Positions 8,257 to 17,919 of a stretch of 64,000 bases of DNA are shown piece after piece; position 1 is the stretch's first letter, and each line of letters begins with the position of its first letter. The notes beneath the pieces were generated by a model. The model did no database searches and was not told the origin of the DNA. It saw nothing but the letters and a program-made list of their open reading frames with translations. Source of the stretch: Rhizobiales bacterium YIM 77505 (GTDB taxonomy: Bacteria > Pseudomonadota > Alphaproteobacteria > Rhizobiales > Beijerinckiaceae); contig JQNH01000001.1 in assembly GCA_000745135.1 (NCBI GenBank), positions 1,488,001 through 1,552,000 on the forward strand, in the 5' to 3' direction. A program made the translations under genes and the position numbers.

Positions 8257-10514
8257 GCGTCGGCCCTACGACGTTCGTCGGCGACCTGCAAATCGCCGCC
8301 TGCAAGCTCCTCCTGCAACCATTCGCACGCGATCCACATCCGCACCTGTCCTCCGCGCCCGTCTGGGTTGTCGCCCAATTCGATGCCTCCGCCGTGCTCT
8401 TCCAAAATCTTGCTCACGATGGCCAAGCCGAGCCCTGTCCCGCCCTCGCGGGTCGTCATGTAGGGTTCGAGAAGGCGCTGCCGGCCCTCCGTCGGAAAGC
8501 CCTTGCCATTGTCGGTGACGGTGATGACGATCGCGCTCGGCCGCTTCTCGATGCCGACGCGAATCCGTCCCTGGCCGCGCTCGGCCTCCGGCACCGCTGC
8601 GATCGCTTCGACCGCGTTCTTGACGATGTTGGTCACTGACTGCGAGAGCAGCCGCCTGTCAAATGACGCTGTGATCGGCGCCGTGGGACATTCGTCCACG
8701 AACTCGATGTCGGGATGAGCGATCCGCATCATGAACAAGACCTGGCGGACGGTCTCCACGATGTCGTCCGGCGCCATCTTGGGTTTCGGCATACGGGCGA
8801 AAGACGAGAACTCGTCGACCATCCGCTTGATGTCGTCCACCTGGCGCACGATCGTATTCGTGCACTGGTCGAAGACCTCCCGGTCCGTGGTGATCACCTT
8901 CCCGTACTTGCGGCGGATGCGCTCTGCCGAGAGCTGAATGGGCGTCAACGGGTTCTTGATCTCGTGGGCGATCCGGCGCGCAACGTCCGCCCAAGCCGAC
9001 GTGCGCTGGGCCGCAACGAGGTCCGTGATGTCGTCCAGGGTCACGACGAGCTCACGGTCGTCTCCCCGCGACTGTTCGCTGGCAATCCGCACATTGATGG
9101 TCCGCTCGCGCTGGTTGCGCACCAGCTGGATCTGCTGCTGAACAAGGCGCTGCCGCACGTGTCGGGCTTCGTCGAGAAGCGGTACGATCTCCGGCAGCAC
9201 CTCCCTGATGGGCGTCCCAACCAGCTTCTCCCGATCCACGCCCAGGAGAGCTTCGGCGGAAGGGTTGACGATCGTGACCGCGCCCTGTGCATCAATCCCG
9301 ATCACGGCCGCCGGCACGCCTGAGAGAACCGCTTCCGTGAAGCGGCGGCGGCGGTCGATCACGTCGTTCGCCTCCAGAAGCCGATCGTGCTGGCGGCGCA
9401 GTTCGGAGGTCATCTTGTTGAAGGTCTCGCCGAGATGCGCCAGGTCGCCCTCCGATTTGCGGACCGCGACCTGCACGTAGAAATTGCCCGACGCGACCTG
9501 GTCGGTGGCGTAGATGAGGCGGCGGATCGGCGCGACGAGCCGGTTCGCGAAGCTCAGGCCAAACCAGATCGCGGAGAACAACAAGATGAGCGCGATGAGC
9601 GCGAACATCGACGCGAAGGCGATCTGGATCCCCTTTCGCCGGTTGTCGATGGCGAGATACTCGGCGACGGCAATGCGGGTGATCGCCGGGAACTCGACAG
9701 CCAGCGGATTTACCTCTCGGGCGACGTAAAGAAAGGCGTCATTGTAGGCGGAAAGCTTGACGAGCGCGCCGAAGACGCGCCCCTCCCGGGGTACGATGCA
9801 GATGGGGTCGGACGACGCCTTGGCGTCGGTGAAGGCCTCGGCCGACGGCGAAGGAGCATCCTTCAGCACGTCGATATTGGCTTTGGCCAGGACGTCTTCG
9901 GGTGCGCGCAGGATGCGGGCGACAGGAAGTCCGAGAGACGTGGCGCGGCTTGTCAAGAAGCCGTCGAACCAGCGCCGATCGACATCGAACACCGGGCGCG
10001 CTCGCGTCAGATCGTCCGTCAGGATCCGGATCTCCCGACCGAGGCTCTGGCACTGGCTCGCCCGATAGGCGTCGGCCACCTCGACCGACTTGAAGATGAC
10101 GTCCCGCATGCGGTCGGAGAACCAGGGTTCCAGACCCCGTTCGAGCGTCACCGACGCGACCACGGCCACCAGGATCGCCGGCAGGGTCGCCACGAGGCTG
10201 AAGAGCCCGACGATTCGTCCGTGGAAGCGGGCCGCCGCAACCCCCGCCAGGCGCGCGCGCACGAGCGAGCGCGCCTCCCAAGCAACGATGGCGATCAGGC
10301 AAAGGACGAGAACGCAATTGAGGAACAGCACCGTGACGACGACCTGGTGCGTCGGCACGATCGGTGTCGCCCCCGCGAGGATGAGGAAGGTGGCCAGCGC
10401 CGAGCACAGGGCGGCGAGAACCGTCAGCGTGCCGATCCAGCCCGGCCCGCGCGGACTGAGTTCCGCTGCATCGACCGGCAACGTGCCGCCCTGCACTCTG
10501 TGCGCCAAGAACAC
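8253..10514 (-). CDS. ntrY: sensor histidine kinase NtrY
   Basis: Membrane sensor kinase for NtrX; 753 residues. There are three N-terminal transmembrane segments (about 27-47, 57-79 and 102-124), a periplasmic region to about 295, and a fourth membrane segment followed by HAMP (about 320-385). A PAS domain follows (AAVIGIDAQGAVTIVNPSAE), then the H-box ([15 protein letters not shown]) with the phospho-accepting His, and N, G1 and G2 boxes (NIVKNAVEAI, DNGKGF, GTGLGL). In Brucella NtrY binds haem through its PAS domain and senses oxygen or redox state; whether that holds here is inferred. It is separated from ntrC by 119 bp, so it may have its own promoter. Confidence 0.94.
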   Translation of the reverse strand: MFLAHRVQGGTLPVDAAELSPRGPGWIGTLTVLAALCSALATFLILAGATPIVPTHQVVVTVLFLNCVLVLCLIAIVAWEARSLVRARLAGVAAARFHGRIVGLFSLVATLPAILVAVVASVTLERGLEPWFSDRMRDVIFKSVEVADAYRASQCQSLGREIRILTDDLTRARPVFDVDRRWFDGFLTSRATSLGLPVARILRAPEDVLAKANIDVLKDAPSPSAEAFTDAKASSDPICIVPREGRVFGALVKLSAYNDAFLYVAREVNPLAVEFPAITRIAVAEYLAIDNRRKGIQIAFASMFALIALILLFSAIWFGLSFANRLVAPIRRLIYATDQVASGNFYVQVAVRKSEGDLAHLGETFNKMTSELRRQHDRLLEANDVIDRRRRFTEAVLSGVPAAVIGIDAQGAVTIVNPSAEALLGVDREKLVGTPIREVLPEIVPLLDEARHVRQRLVQQQIQLVRNQRERTINVRIASEQSRGDDRELVVTLDDITDLVAAQRTSAWADVARRIAHEIKNPLTPIQLSAERIRRKYGKVITTDREVFDQCTNTIVRQVDDIKRMVDEFSSFARMPKPKMAPDDIVETVRQVLFMMRIAHPDIEFVDECPTAPITASFDRRLLSQSVTNIVKNAVEAIAAVPEAERGQGRIRVGIEKRPSAIVITVTDNGKGFPTEGRQRLLEPYMTTREGGTGLGLAIVSKILEEHGGGIELGDNPDGRGGQVRMWIACEWLQEELAGGDLQVADERRRADA

Positions 10515-10544
10515 CCCCGAACCGTTGGAACGCCGCGCCGCGCT

Positions 10545-10591
10545 CCCCAGGTGACGTTATCCTGGGGTGGTGCATGACCACAACACTGTGG
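10545..10591 (-). promoter_or_regulatory. inverted repeats in the ntrY leader
   Basis: CCCCAGG (10545-10551) and CCTGGGG (10561-10567) form a perfect 7-bp stem with a 9-nt loop, 31-53 bp before the ntrY start. A second repeat, CCACA and TGTGG around ACAC, lies at 10578-10591. Together they could be an ntrC terminator followed by an operator or leader hairpin for ntrYX. Confidence 0.35.
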
Positions 10592-10633
10592 CCAAATTAA
10601 TACAGGCCGCTGTCGGCGCGGCGACCCCGCTCG

Positions 10634-12088
10634 TCACCGCGGCGCGCGGATCACCTGCAGGTCGAGATCACGGATCTTCTTGCGAAGGGTGTTGCGGTTG
10701 ACGCCGAGCAACTCCGCCGCGCGGATCTGGTTTCCGCGCGTCGCGGCGAGCGCCGCCCCGATCAGCGGACCTTCCACCTCCCGCAAGATGCGGTGGTAGA
10801 GACCCGGCGGCGGCAGCCCGTCGCGAAACCCTGCGAAATAGGCGGCAAGATGCCGCTCCACGGCAGCGGAGAGAGTGTCGCCTTCGGATTCTGGCACGCG
10901 ACCAGCGGATGGCGGCGCCGCAAAGGGAGGGGTGTCGATCTCGGCCTCGATGATGGGCGCGGTAATGGTCTCCTGCGGATAGAGAGCGGCGAGACGCCGG
11001 ACGAGGTTCTCGAGCTCGCGCACATTGCCTGGCCAGCGATAGCGCTTCAGGCGCTCCATGGCTTCGGCGTCGAGCTGCTTGCGCGGGAGACCCTCCTTCT
11101 CCACGAGGCCGAAGAAGTGACGCACCAGATCCGGAATGTCTTCGATGCGCTCCCGCAGGGGCGGCAGCCGCAGGGGAACGACGTTGAGGCGGAAGAACAG
11201 ATCCTCCCGGAACAATCCCTGCTGGATCGAGACCCGCAGGTCCTTGTTGGTGGCCGCGACGATGCGGACATTGGTCTTGATCGGAACGCGCCCGCCCACG
11301 GTCGTGTACTCGCCCTGCTGGAGCACGCGCAGAAGGCGCGTCTGCGCCTCCATCGGCATGTCCCCGATCTCGTCGAGGAAGAGCGTTCCGCCCTCGGCCT
11401 GCTCGAAGCGCCCGGCGCTCCGCGAGAGCGCGCCCGTGAAGGCCCCCTTCTCGTGCCCGAACAGCTCCGACTCAATGAGGTCGCGCGGGATCGCCGCCAT
11501 GTTGACGGCGACGAAGGGGCCTGAGCGTCGGCGGCCATAATCGTGCAGGGCGCGCGCCACGAGCTCCTTGCCCGTCCCCGACTCACCGGTAATCATCACG
11601 GTGAGATCGGTCGGCATGAGGCGGGCCAGGGCCCGGTAGATCTCCTGCATCGCAGGTGAGCGCCCGACCAGGGGAATGTCCTCGCCCTCGGTCGGACCGC
11701 TTGGGGCGGCGGCGCCGCGCGGCCGGGAGAGCGCGCGGCCGACGATGGCGATCAGCTCCTTCAGATCGAAGGGCTTCGGCAGATACTCGTAGGCGCCGCG
11801 TTCAGAGGCCCGGATCGCCGTCATGAAGGTGTTCTGCGCGCTCATGACGATGATCGGCAGATCCGGGCGCACCCGCTTGATGCGCGGCAGAAGGTCGAAG
11901 GCATTCTCGTCGGGCATCACCACGTCGGTGATGATGAGGTCGCCCTCTCCTTGCGCCGCCCAGCGCCAGAGGGTCGCCGCGTTGCTGGTCGAGCGCACCT
12001 CATAGCCGGCCCGCGAAAGCGCCTGGTTCAGGACGGTGCGGATGGCCGCGTCGTCGTCGGCGACAAGGATATGTCCATTGGGCATCAT
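10634..12088 (-). CDS. ntrC: nitrogen regulation response regulator NtrC (GlnG)
   Basis: Sigma-54-dependent activator of nitrogen-limitation genes, phosphorylated by NtrB. The 484-residue protein has a receiver domain (1-120) with DDD at 11-13 and phospho-Asp55. The AAA+ domain has Walker A GESGTGKE, an intact GAFTGA loop and Walker [11 protein letters not shown]. The C-terminal Fis-type helix-turn-helix reads [18 protein letters not shown]. Unlike NtrX in the same block, all sigma-54 contact features are present. The start overlaps the ntrB stop by 4 bp, and it is third in the nifR3-ntrB-ntrC operon. Confidence 0.96.
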   Translation of the reverse strand: MMPNGHILVADDDAAIRTVLNQALSRAGYEVRSTSNAATLWRWAAQGEGDLIITDVVMPDENAFDLLPRIKRVRPDLPIIVMSAQNTFMTAIRASERGAYEYLPKPFDLKELIAIVGRALSRPRGAAAPSGPTEGEDIPLVGRSPAMQEIYRALARLMPTDLTVMITGESGTGKELVARALHDYGRRRSGPFVAVNMAAIPRDLIESELFGHEKGAFTGALSRSAGRFEQAEGGTLFLDEIGDMPMEAQTRLLRVLQQGEYTTVGGRVPIKTNVRIVAATNKDLRVSIQQGLFREDLFFRLNVVPLRLPPLRERIEDIPDLVRHFFGLVEKEGLPRKQLDAEAMERLKRYRWPGNVRELENLVRRLAALYPQETITAPIIEAEIDTPPFAAPPSAGRVPESEGDTLSAAVERHLAAYFAGFRDGLPPPGLYHRILREVEGPLIGAALAATRGNQIRAAELLGVNRNTLRKKIRDLDLQVIRAPR

Positions 12089-13194
12089 TCGATCTCGGCT
12101 TCAGCGCCGCGCCCGTCGCGGGCGCTGTACATGGGGAGCAGCACGCGGAACGTGGTGCGCCGGGGGGCCGGATCGCACTCGACGATGCCGCCGTGGTCCC
12201 CGACGATCTTCGCCACCAAGGCAAGTCCGAGGCCACTTCCGTTGGCCTTGGTGGTCACGAAGGGATCGAAGAGGTCCGGCAGGAGATCCGGGGGCACGCC
12301 GGGGCCGTTGTCGCGCACCGTCATTTCGATGGGCAGGCTGACGCGCTCCCGGGAGCCCGGCGCCTGCAGTCGGATCCCCGTCCGATAGGCCGTCGAGAGG
12401 ACGATCTCCCCATCCGGGGCATCCTCCCCGATCGCCTCCGCGGCGTTCTTCACGAGATTGAGGAAGAGCTGAACGAGCTGGTCCCGGTTGCCGAGGGCGG
12501 GCGGCAGGGAGGGATCGTAGACCTCGACGAAGCGGATGTGGCGGGCGAAACCCGATTGCGCCAGGCGCTTCACCTGGTCCAGCACGCCATGGACATTGAC
12601 GGGGCCGCGCTCGACCGGGCGCTCGTCTCCGAACAGTTCCACCCGTTCGACGAGTCGCACGATGCGATCCGCCTCTTCGCAGATGAGGCGGGTGAGCATG
12701 CGGTCGCCCTCGTCTGCCGATTGCTCGAGAAGCTGCGCCGCTCCGCGGATCCCTGACAATGGATTCTTGATCTCATGGGCCAGCATGGCGCCGAGCGCGC
12801 TGATGGACCGGGCGGCGCTGCGGTGGGTGAGCTGGCGGTCCATCTTGTCGGCGATGGTGCGCTCCTGCAGGGTGAGCACGACCACCTCGCCATCGTCCGC
12901 CAGCGGCGTCGCAAAGACGTCCACCACATGATCGACCCCCGAGCGAGGGTTCCCGACATCGATCCGATATTCACTGACGCTCGCGCCGCGCCGGCGGACC
13001 TCCTCGACGAGGGTGAGAATGGGCGATCCGAAGGGCAGGATGTCGGAGAGCCGCTGGCGCTGCATGACGCGAAGGCCGAGCTCGAAAAAGGCTTCCGCAG
13101 CGCTGTTCGCGTGCAGGATCTCCCCTTTGGCGCCAATGGTCAGGACGGGCAGCGGCAGGGCATTGATGACGAGATCGCTGGACGGCGCCGTCAT
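12085..13194 (-). CDS. ntrB: nitrogen regulation histidine kinase NtrB (GlnL)
   Basis: Soluble histidine kinase/phosphatase controlled by the PII protein; it phosphorylates NtrC when nitrogen is scarce. The 369-residue protein has an N-terminal PAS domain (about 10-115), the H-box [20 protein letters not shown] with the phospho-accepting His, and N/G boxes ([31 protein letters not shown]). No membrane segment is seen, as expected. It overlaps both the upstream dus/nifR3 gene and ntrC by 4 bp, so the three genes form one tightly coupled transcript. Confidence 0.95.
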   Translation of the reverse strand: MTAPSSDLVINALPLPVLTIGAKGEILHANSAAEAFFELGLRVMQRQRLSDILPFGSPILTLVEEVRRRGASVSEYRIDVGNPRSGVDHVVDVFATPLADDGEVVVLTLQERTIADKMDRQLTHRSAARSISALGAMLAHEIKNPLSGIRGAAQLLEQSADEGDRMLTRLICEEADRIVRLVERVELFGDERPVERGPVNVHGVLDQVKRLAQSGFARHIRFVEVYDPSLPPALGNRDQLVQLFLNLVKNAAEAIGEDAPDGEIVLSTAYRTGIRLQAPGSRERVSLPIEMTVRDNGPGVPPDLLPDLFDPFVTTKANGSGLGLALVAKIVGDHGGIVECDPAPRRTTFRVLLPMYSARDGRGAEAEIE

Positions 13195-14222
13195 GCCGCT
13201 GCTCGCAGCTCCGGGCGCGCAGCGAAGGCTTGTCGGATGAGCGCCCTCGCCGTCGCCGGATCATCGGTGGTGACGAGCCTCAGGCGATCGGCGGGCTTAA
13301 GGCCGCCGCCATCCTCGGTGGCAGCGTCCGCATAGGCCGCAAGATGCTTGCGGGCATGCCGGACGCCCGCATCGCGCCCGAACAGGCTCAGCAATGTCTC
13401 GTAATGCTCGACCGCCGCCTCCCCCTTTTCCGCCAGGGTCGGCTCGGCGTACGACCGACCCGCAAGCTCGGCCGCGATCCGGCCGACGAGCCAAGGGCGA
13501 CCCACGGCCGCACGGCCCACCATCACCGCCGTCGCCTCTGATGCGGCCAGGCAGCGACGCGCATCGTCGGTGGACCCGATGTCCCCATTTGCCACCACCG
13601 GGATCGCGACGGCCCGCGTCACCTCGGCGATCGCCCGCCAATCGGCGTTTCCCTTGTAGAACTGCTGCCGCGTCCGGCCGTGGATCGTCACCGCCGCCAC
13701 GCCCGCGGCCTCCGCCCGGCGCGCGAGCTCCGGCGCGTTGAGGTGCGCGTGATCCCACCCGAGCCGCATCTTGACCGTGACCGGCACGGACACGGCGCCC
13801 CTCACCGCCTCGATGAGCCGGGTGGCGAGATCGAGATCCCGCATCAGGGCGGAGCCGGCATGGCCGCCGGTCACCCGCTTGGCCGGGCAGCCCATATTGA
13901 TGTCGATGACGGAGGCGCCGCTGGCCTCGGCGAGGCGGGCGGCCTCGGCCATCCAGCCGGGCTCGCAGCCCGCCAGCTGCACGACATGGGGTGCAACGCC
14001 CTCGCCCTCGGCCCGCAGCCGCGCCTCAGCAGCGCCGAGGACGTAATCGTCGGAGGCGACCATCTCTGAGACGACGAGCGCTGCGCCGAAGCGACGGGCA
14101 ACGCGGCGGAAGCCGAGGTCGGTAACGCCCGAGAGAGGTGCCAGGACGGCCCGCCCGACGATGCGAAGCGGCCCGACCGAGTAGCCGTCGCCTAAATTTT
14201 CATCACATGTCATGTTGCACAA
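13191..14222 (-). CDS. dusB: tRNA-dihydrouridine synthase (NifR3/DusB family)
   Basis: FMN-dependent enzyme that reduces uridine to dihydrouridine in tRNA. The 343-residue protein shows the TIM-barrel start [19 protein letters not shown], the flavin/substrate motif [19 protein letters not shown] with the catalytic Cys, and [12 protein letters not shown] and VVANGDIGS in the FMN site. This is the nifR3 gene classically found in front of ntrBC in Rhodobacter, Azospirillum and rhizobia. The first 14 residues ([10 protein letters not shown]...) are poorly conserved in type, and an internal start near GTG/ATG codons is possible. It is divergent from ispDF across 93 bp. Confidence 0.92.
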   Translation of the reverse strand: MCNMTCDENLGDGYSVGPLRIVGRAVLAPLSGVTDLGFRRVARRFGAALVVSEMVASDDYVLGAAEARLRAEGEGVAPHVVQLAGCEPGWMAEAARLAEASGASVIDINMGCPAKRVTGGHAGSALMRDLDLATRLIEAVRGAVSVPVTVKMRLGWDHAHLNAPELARRAEAAGVAAVTIHGRTRQQFYKGNADWRAIAEVTRAVAIPVVANGDIGSTDDARRCLAASEATAVMVGRAAVGRPWLVGRIAAELAGRSYAEPTLAEKGEAAVEHYETLLSLFGRDAGVRHARKHLAAYADAATEDGGGLKPADRLRLVTTDDPATARALIRQAFAARPELRAAA

Positions 14223-14315
14223 TGATTAGACAAGTTCGCGAAAAGGGCAAGCGCCGCCGTCTTGCTCGGCGCGCCGCATCCCGTATCACTGCATGTCGGT
14301 CAGGAGGACAGAGGA

Positions 14316-15512
14316 ATGAACGTCGCCGCGATCATCGTTGCCGCGGGCCGAGGATCGCGGGCGGGAGGCGCAGTCCCGAAGCAATATCGCACGCTGGCCG
14401 GGCGGAGCGTTCTGGCGCGCGCGCTCGTGCCCTTCCTGGCGGCACCGGATGTGAAGATCATCCAGCCGGTGATCGGCGAGGGCGACGAAGCCCTCTTCCG
14501 AACAGCTCTCGCGAAAGATGCGGACCTCGGCAAGCTCCGCCCGGCCGTGAGCGGGGGAACGACTCGGCAGGAATCGGTCAAACGGGGGCTCGAAGCCATT
14601 GCCGATGCCAGACCCGACCTCGTGTTGGTTCATGATGCGGCGAGGCCTTTTGTGAGCTCTGCCTTGCTTGAGCGCGCCATCGCTGCCGGCCACCATTGGC
14701 GAGCGGCGGTCCCAGGCATGACGCCAAGCGACACCATCAAGATCGTGGACGAGGCAGAGCGGGTCGTTGCGACACCGGAGCGGACGGCCCTGCGCGCCAT
14801 TCAGACCCCGCAGGCTTTCGCCTTCGCGGAGCTTCTCGATGCCCATCGCCGTGCGGCGCATGCGGGCCTCATGTCGTTCCCCGACGACGGCGCGCTTGCG
14901 GAGTGGGCCGGCCTGTCGGTGACCGTGTTCGAGGGCGACTTGGGCAATGTGAAGCTCACTTACGAGCGCGATTTCGTCGAGGCCGAGCGTCGCCTCGCCG
15001 GGTCTGAGCGCGCTCGCGCTTGGCTCTTTCGGGTCGGCACTGGCTTCGATGTGCACGCCTTCGGCGGTGGAGACCATCTCTGGCTCGGGGGCATCCGCAT
15101 TCCGGCAGACCGCGGGGTCGTCGCCCATTCGGATGGAGACGTGGTCCTGCATGCCCTCACGGACGCCCTGCTCGGAGCCATCGCGGACGGGGACATCGGC
15201 GTCCATTTCCCGCCGAGCGATCCACAATGGCGCGGCGCCTCCTCCGATCAATTCCTGGCCTTTGCGACCGAGCGGGTCCGGGCTCGGGGCGGCGTGATCG
15301 ACAATCTGGACGTGACCGTGCTGTGCGAATCCCCGCGCATCGGCCCTTATCGTGACGCGATGCGCCAGCGCATCGCAGCGATTGCGAACATCCCTGAAGG
15401 GGCTGTGTCCCTCAAGGCGACGACAACGGAGCGCCTGGGGTTCATCGGGCGCCGGGAAGGCCTGGCGGCCCAAGCCATCGCAGCCGTGCGCCTGCCCTTG
15501 GAGACGGCCTGA
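14316..15512 (+). CDS. ispDF: bifunctional IspD/IspF (MEP isoprenoid pathway)
   Basis: Fused enzyme of the non-mevalonate isoprenoid pathway; 398 residues. The N-terminal part (about 1-225) is 2-C-methyl-D-erythritol 4-phosphate cytidylyltransferase, with [13 protein letters not shown] near the start, VHDAARPF and the ending [16 protein letters not shown]. The C-terminal part (about 240-398) is 2-C-methyl-D-erythritol 2,4-cyclodiphosphate synthase, with the metal site [10 protein letters not shown] and [18 protein letters not shown], and [12 protein letters not shown] at the end. The fusion is standard in alphaproteobacteria. ATG 14316 has two ribosome-binding-like stretches (AGGAGG and GAGGA) before it. 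The stop overlaps the cinA start (TGATG). Confidence 0.96.
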   Translation: MNVAAIIVAAGRGSRAGGAVPKQYRTLAGRSVLARALVPFLAAPDVKIIQPVIGEGDEALFRTALAKDADLGKLRPAVSGGTTRQESVKRGLEAIADARPDLVLVHDAARPFVSSALLERAIAAGHHWRAAVPGMTPSDTIKIVDEAERVVATPERTALRAIQTPQAFAFAELLDAHRRAAHAGLMSFPDDGALAEWAGLSVTVFEGDLGNVKLTYERDFVEAERRLAGSERARAWLFRVGTGFDVHAFGGGDHLWLGGIRIPADRGVVAHSDGDVVLHALTDALLGAIADGDIGVHFPPSDPQWRGASSDQFLAFATERVRARGGVIDNLDVTVLCESPRIGPYRDAMRQRIAAIANIPEGAVSLKATTTERLGFIGRREGLAAQAIAAVRLPLETA

Positions 15513-16012
15513 TGTTCCCGCCCGAACTTGTCGACCGCGCCGCCACCCTGCTCGACCGGTGCAAGAAAGAGGGCTGGCGCATTGCCACCGCTGAGTCGTG
15601 CACGGGTGGCCTCATCGCGGCTCTCCTGACCGAAATCGCTGGCTCGTCAGCCGTCGTGGAACGCGGCTTCGTCACCTACTCCAACGAGGCCAAGATCGAG
15701 CTCCTCGACGTGCCGCAGATGCTCATTTCGCGCCATGGGGCCGTCAGCGCCGAGGTGGCGCGAGCCATGGCCGAGGGCGCCCTTCGCCGCTCGAAGGCGG
15801 AGCTTGCAGTTGCGGTGACGGGAGTGGCTGGTCCGGGGGGTGCCACCGCGACGAAGCCGGTGGGGCTTGTCCATTTTGGACTGGCCGCCGCCGAGCGGCC
15901 CACCCTCCATCTGGAGCGGCGCTATGGCGATCTGGGGCGTAGCGCCGTGCGTCTGCGATCGGTGGAAGACGCGCTCGCGCTTCTCGAATCAGCCGCTCCG
16001 GGCGGCCGCTGA
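15512..16012 (+). CDS. cinA: CinA-family nicotinamide-nucleotide amidohydrolase
   Basis: Stand-alone C-terminal CinA domain (PncC type), which deamidates nicotinamide mononucleotide to nicotinic acid mononucleotide for NAD recycling. The 166-residue protein shows AESCTGGLIAALLTEIAGSS, RGFVTYSNEAKIELLDV, AVSAEVARAMAEGA and AVTGVAGPGGAT, all hallmarks of the family. The N-terminal MoaB-like domain of full CinA is absent, which is usual here. It is translationally coupled to ispDF through a one-base overlap and converges on the COQ10-like gene 9 bp away. No competence function should be inferred from the gene name. Confidence 0.92.
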   Translation: MFPPELVDRAATLLDRCKKEGWRIATAESCTGGLIAALLTEIAGSSAVVERGFVTYSNEAKIELLDVPQMLISRHGAVSAEVARAMAEGALRRSKAELAVAVTGVAGPGGATATKPVGLVHFGLAAAERPTLHLERRYGDLGRSAVRLRSVEDALALLESAAPGGR

Positions 16013-16021
16013 GGCGCAGTG

Positions 16022-16480
16022 TCAGGCCGCCCGCGCGCCGTACACCTTGTCGGCCCGCTCCTCGAACGCCTCCACGAAGCGCCGGAAGGCCTTGTCGAAC
16101 ATGGCGCCCATCAGCATGCGCAAGGCCAAGCTCCTCAGCTCGTAATTGATGAAGAACTCCACCCGGCAGCCGGCGGGATCTGGGTGGAAGGCCCAGCGAT
16201 TCTCAAGATAGCTGAACGGCCCGTCCACATACTCCACCAGGATGCGCAAGCGCGTCCGATCGAGCGTCACGCGCGAAGTGAAGGACTCGTGGATCGCCTT
16301 GTAGCCGACACGCATCTCGGCCACCAGCGTCTCGACCCCCTCCCCGCTCTCCACCCGCCGCCGCACGCGCAGATCCTCGCAGAGCGGCAGGAACTCCGGA
16401 TAGGCCTCCACATCCGCAACGAGGTCGAACATGTTCTGCGGCGAGTGCGCCACTTGGCGCGTACTCCGAAAGGACGGCAT
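16022..16480 (-). CDS. RatA/COQ10-family START-like protein
   Basis: A 152-residue SRPBCC/START-fold protein of the COQ10 family. It shows the typical beginning SPQNMFDLVADVEAYPEFLPLC and the C-terminal NYELRSLALRMLMGAMFDKAFRRFVEAFEERA. Eukaryotic COQ10 binds ubiquinone. In E. coli the homologue RatA/PasT was named as a toxin blocking 70S assembly, but later work favours a role in ubiquinone or respiration. Calling it a toxin would be unsafe, and there is no antitoxin gene next to it. It lies 9 bp after lipA in the same direction, an arrangement seen widely in alphaproteobacteria. Confidence 0.88.
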   Translation of the reverse strand: MPSFRSTRQVAHSPQNMFDLVADVEAYPEFLPLCEDLRVRRRVESGEGVETLVAEMRVGYKAIHESFTSRVTLDRTRLRILVEYVDGPFSYLENRWAFHPDPAGCRVEFFINYELRSLALRMLMGAMFDKAFRRFVEAFEERADKVYGARAA

Positions 16481-16489
16481 TTGCCGGCG

Positions 16490-17449
16490 CTAGGTCCTGA
16501 CGCGCGCAAGCCGCGCCGCCTTCAGCCTCGCGAAATCCTCGCCCGCATGGTGGGAAGAACGGGTGAGGGGCGTCGCCGAGACCAGGAGGAACCCTTTGGC
16601 ATAGGCGGTGGTCTCGTACGAATTGAATTCGTCCGGCGGCACGAAACGAATGACCGGGTGATGCTTGCGCGTGGGCTGAAGATACTGGCCGATGGTCAAG
16701 AAATCCACATCCGCCGAGCGCAGGTCGTCCATCAGCTGCAGGACCTCGTTCCGCTCCTCCCCCAGGCCGACCATGATGCCCGATTTGGTGAAGAGCGTCG
16801 GGTCCAGTTCCTTCGCCCGCTGAAGCAGGCGAACCGAGTGGAAGTAGCGCGCGCCGGGGCGAACGGTCAGATACTTCGACGGCACTGTCTCCAGATTATG
16901 GTTGAAGACGTCTGGCTTCGCCGCCACCACGATCTCCAGGGCGCCGTCCTTCCTCAGGAAGTCCGGCGTCAGAACTTCGATGGTGGTACCGGGCGAGCGC
17001 TCGCGGATGGCATGGATGACATCGGCGAAATGCTGGGCGCCCCCATCGGGCAGATCGTCCCGGTCGACAGAGGTGATCACCACATGCGACAGGCGGAGCT
17101 TCGCGACCGCTTCCGCGACACGCTTCGGCTCCTGCGGATCGAGGGGACCGGGTAGGCCCGTCCGCACATTGCAGAAGGCGCAAGCCCGCGTGCAGGTGTC
17201 CCCCATGATCATGAAGGTGGCGTGCTTCTTCTCCCAGCACTCCCCGATATTGGGGCAGCCCGCCTCCTCGCAGACCGTGACCAGCCTGTTCTCGCGGACG
17301 ATGCGGTTCGTCTCCGCCCATTGCGGCGAGCCGGGCGCCTTGACGCGGATCCAGTCGGGCTTGCGTTGGACGGGTTGATCAGGCCGATGAGCCTTCTCGG
17401 GATGGCGCGGTCGCACATCCTTGGTCAGAAGGTCGAGAACGACGGCCAT
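16490..17449 (-). CDS. lipA: lipoyl synthase
   Basis: Radical SAM enzyme that inserts two sulfurs into octanoyl groups to make the lipoyl cofactor used by the nearby pyruvate dehydrogenase genes. The 319-residue protein has the auxiliary 4Fe-4S motif ([12 protein letters not shown]), the radical SAM motif CTRACAFC, and the RSSH-like ending reading [11 protein letters not shown], whose Ser ligates the auxiliary cluster. The start at 17449 sits 6 nt from the 3' arm of a perfect hairpin that covers the only plausible ribosome binding site (AGGGGTGA). That points to possible control of translation. Confidence 0.96.
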   Translation of the reverse strand: MAVVLDLLTKDVRPRHPEKAHRPDQPVQRKPDWIRVKAPGSPQWAETNRIVRENRLVTVCEEAGCPNIGECWEKKHATFMIMGDTCTRACAFCNVRTGLPGPLDPQEPKRVAEAVAKLRLSHVVITSVDRDDLPDGGAQHFADVIHAIRERSPGTTIEVLTPDFLRKDGALEIVVAAKPDVFNHNLETVPSKYLTVRPGARYFHSVRLLQRAKELDPTLFTKSGIMVGLGEERNEVLQLMDDLRSADVDFLTIGQYLQPTRKHHPVIRFVPPDEFNSYETTAYAKGFLLVSATPLTRSSHHAGEDFARLKAARLARVRT

Positions 17450-17455
17450 GAAGGA

Positions 17456-17486
17456 TCACCCCTGTGGCTTCTTGCAACAGGGGTGA
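17456..17486 (-). promoter_or_regulatory. perfect 10-bp hairpin covering the lipA ribosome binding site
   Basis: TCACCCCTGT (17456-17465) and ACAGGGGTGA (17477-17486) are perfect complements separated by 11 nt. On the lipA transcript the 3' arm contains AGGGGTGA, the only Shine-Dalgarno-like sequence, 6 nt before the ATG. A folded stem would hide it. It could instead be the terminator of the upstream small membrane protein gene, though no T-run follows. Confidence 0.6.
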
Positions 17487-17551
17487 CTTAAGACCTTCTG
17501 CAGCCTGGTGCAAACCTGGCGAAGCGCCCACCGGCGCCGCGGTGTGTTGCT

Positions 17552-17848
17552 TTACTGGTATGGCTGATGCCGTCCCGCGATCGCCCGGTAGATGGTGATG
17601 ACGAGGATCGCCCCGACCGTGGCAGCAATCAGGTTGCCAAGGAAGCCATAGGCTGGCCCGATGCCGAGAAGCCGGAGCAGGAAATTGGCGACGATCGCAC
17701 CGATGACGCCCATGACGATGTTCATGAGCAGCCCGTGGTCCGACCGGGTGAATTTCTCCGCGAGCCAGCCCGCGATCGCCCCGACGATGATGGCCATCAG
17801 GAAGCCGACGCCCGGCTGGCCAAGCGCTCCGTAAGTGGTGCCGTCCAT
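17552..17848 (-). CDS. GlsB/YeaQ/YmgE-family small membrane protein
   Basis: A 98-residue inner-membrane protein with three hydrophobic segments (about 14-33, 42-62 and 68-90). It has the family pattern GAIAGWLAEKF near the first segment and IGAIVANFLLRLLG in the second. The family (transglycosylase-associated protein, Pfam Transgly_assoc) is stress-induced in several bacteria, but the molecular role is unknown. It lies between lpdA and lipA in the same direction, 71 bp after lpdA, so it may ride on the pdh transcript. A purine-rich GGGAGATCAGC stretch before the ATG fits a ribosome binding site. Confidence 0.85.
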   Translation of the reverse strand: MDGTTYGALGQPGVGFLMAIIVGAIAGWLAEKFTRSDHGLLMNIVMGVIGAIVANFLLRLLGIGPAYGFLGNLIAATVGAILVITIYRAIAGRHQPYQ

Positions 17849-17919
17849 GCTGATCTCCCGAACTCCTCGTCAATAACGGCCAAGGCGCCGCGGGGTTGCA
17901 GGAAGCGACGTGCCGTCCC

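Noticed and set aside
16022-16480. RatA as a toxin of a toxin-antitoxin pair
   Set aside because: There is no antitoxin gene next to it, and the conserved position after lipA and COQ10-like sequence favour a respiratory role.
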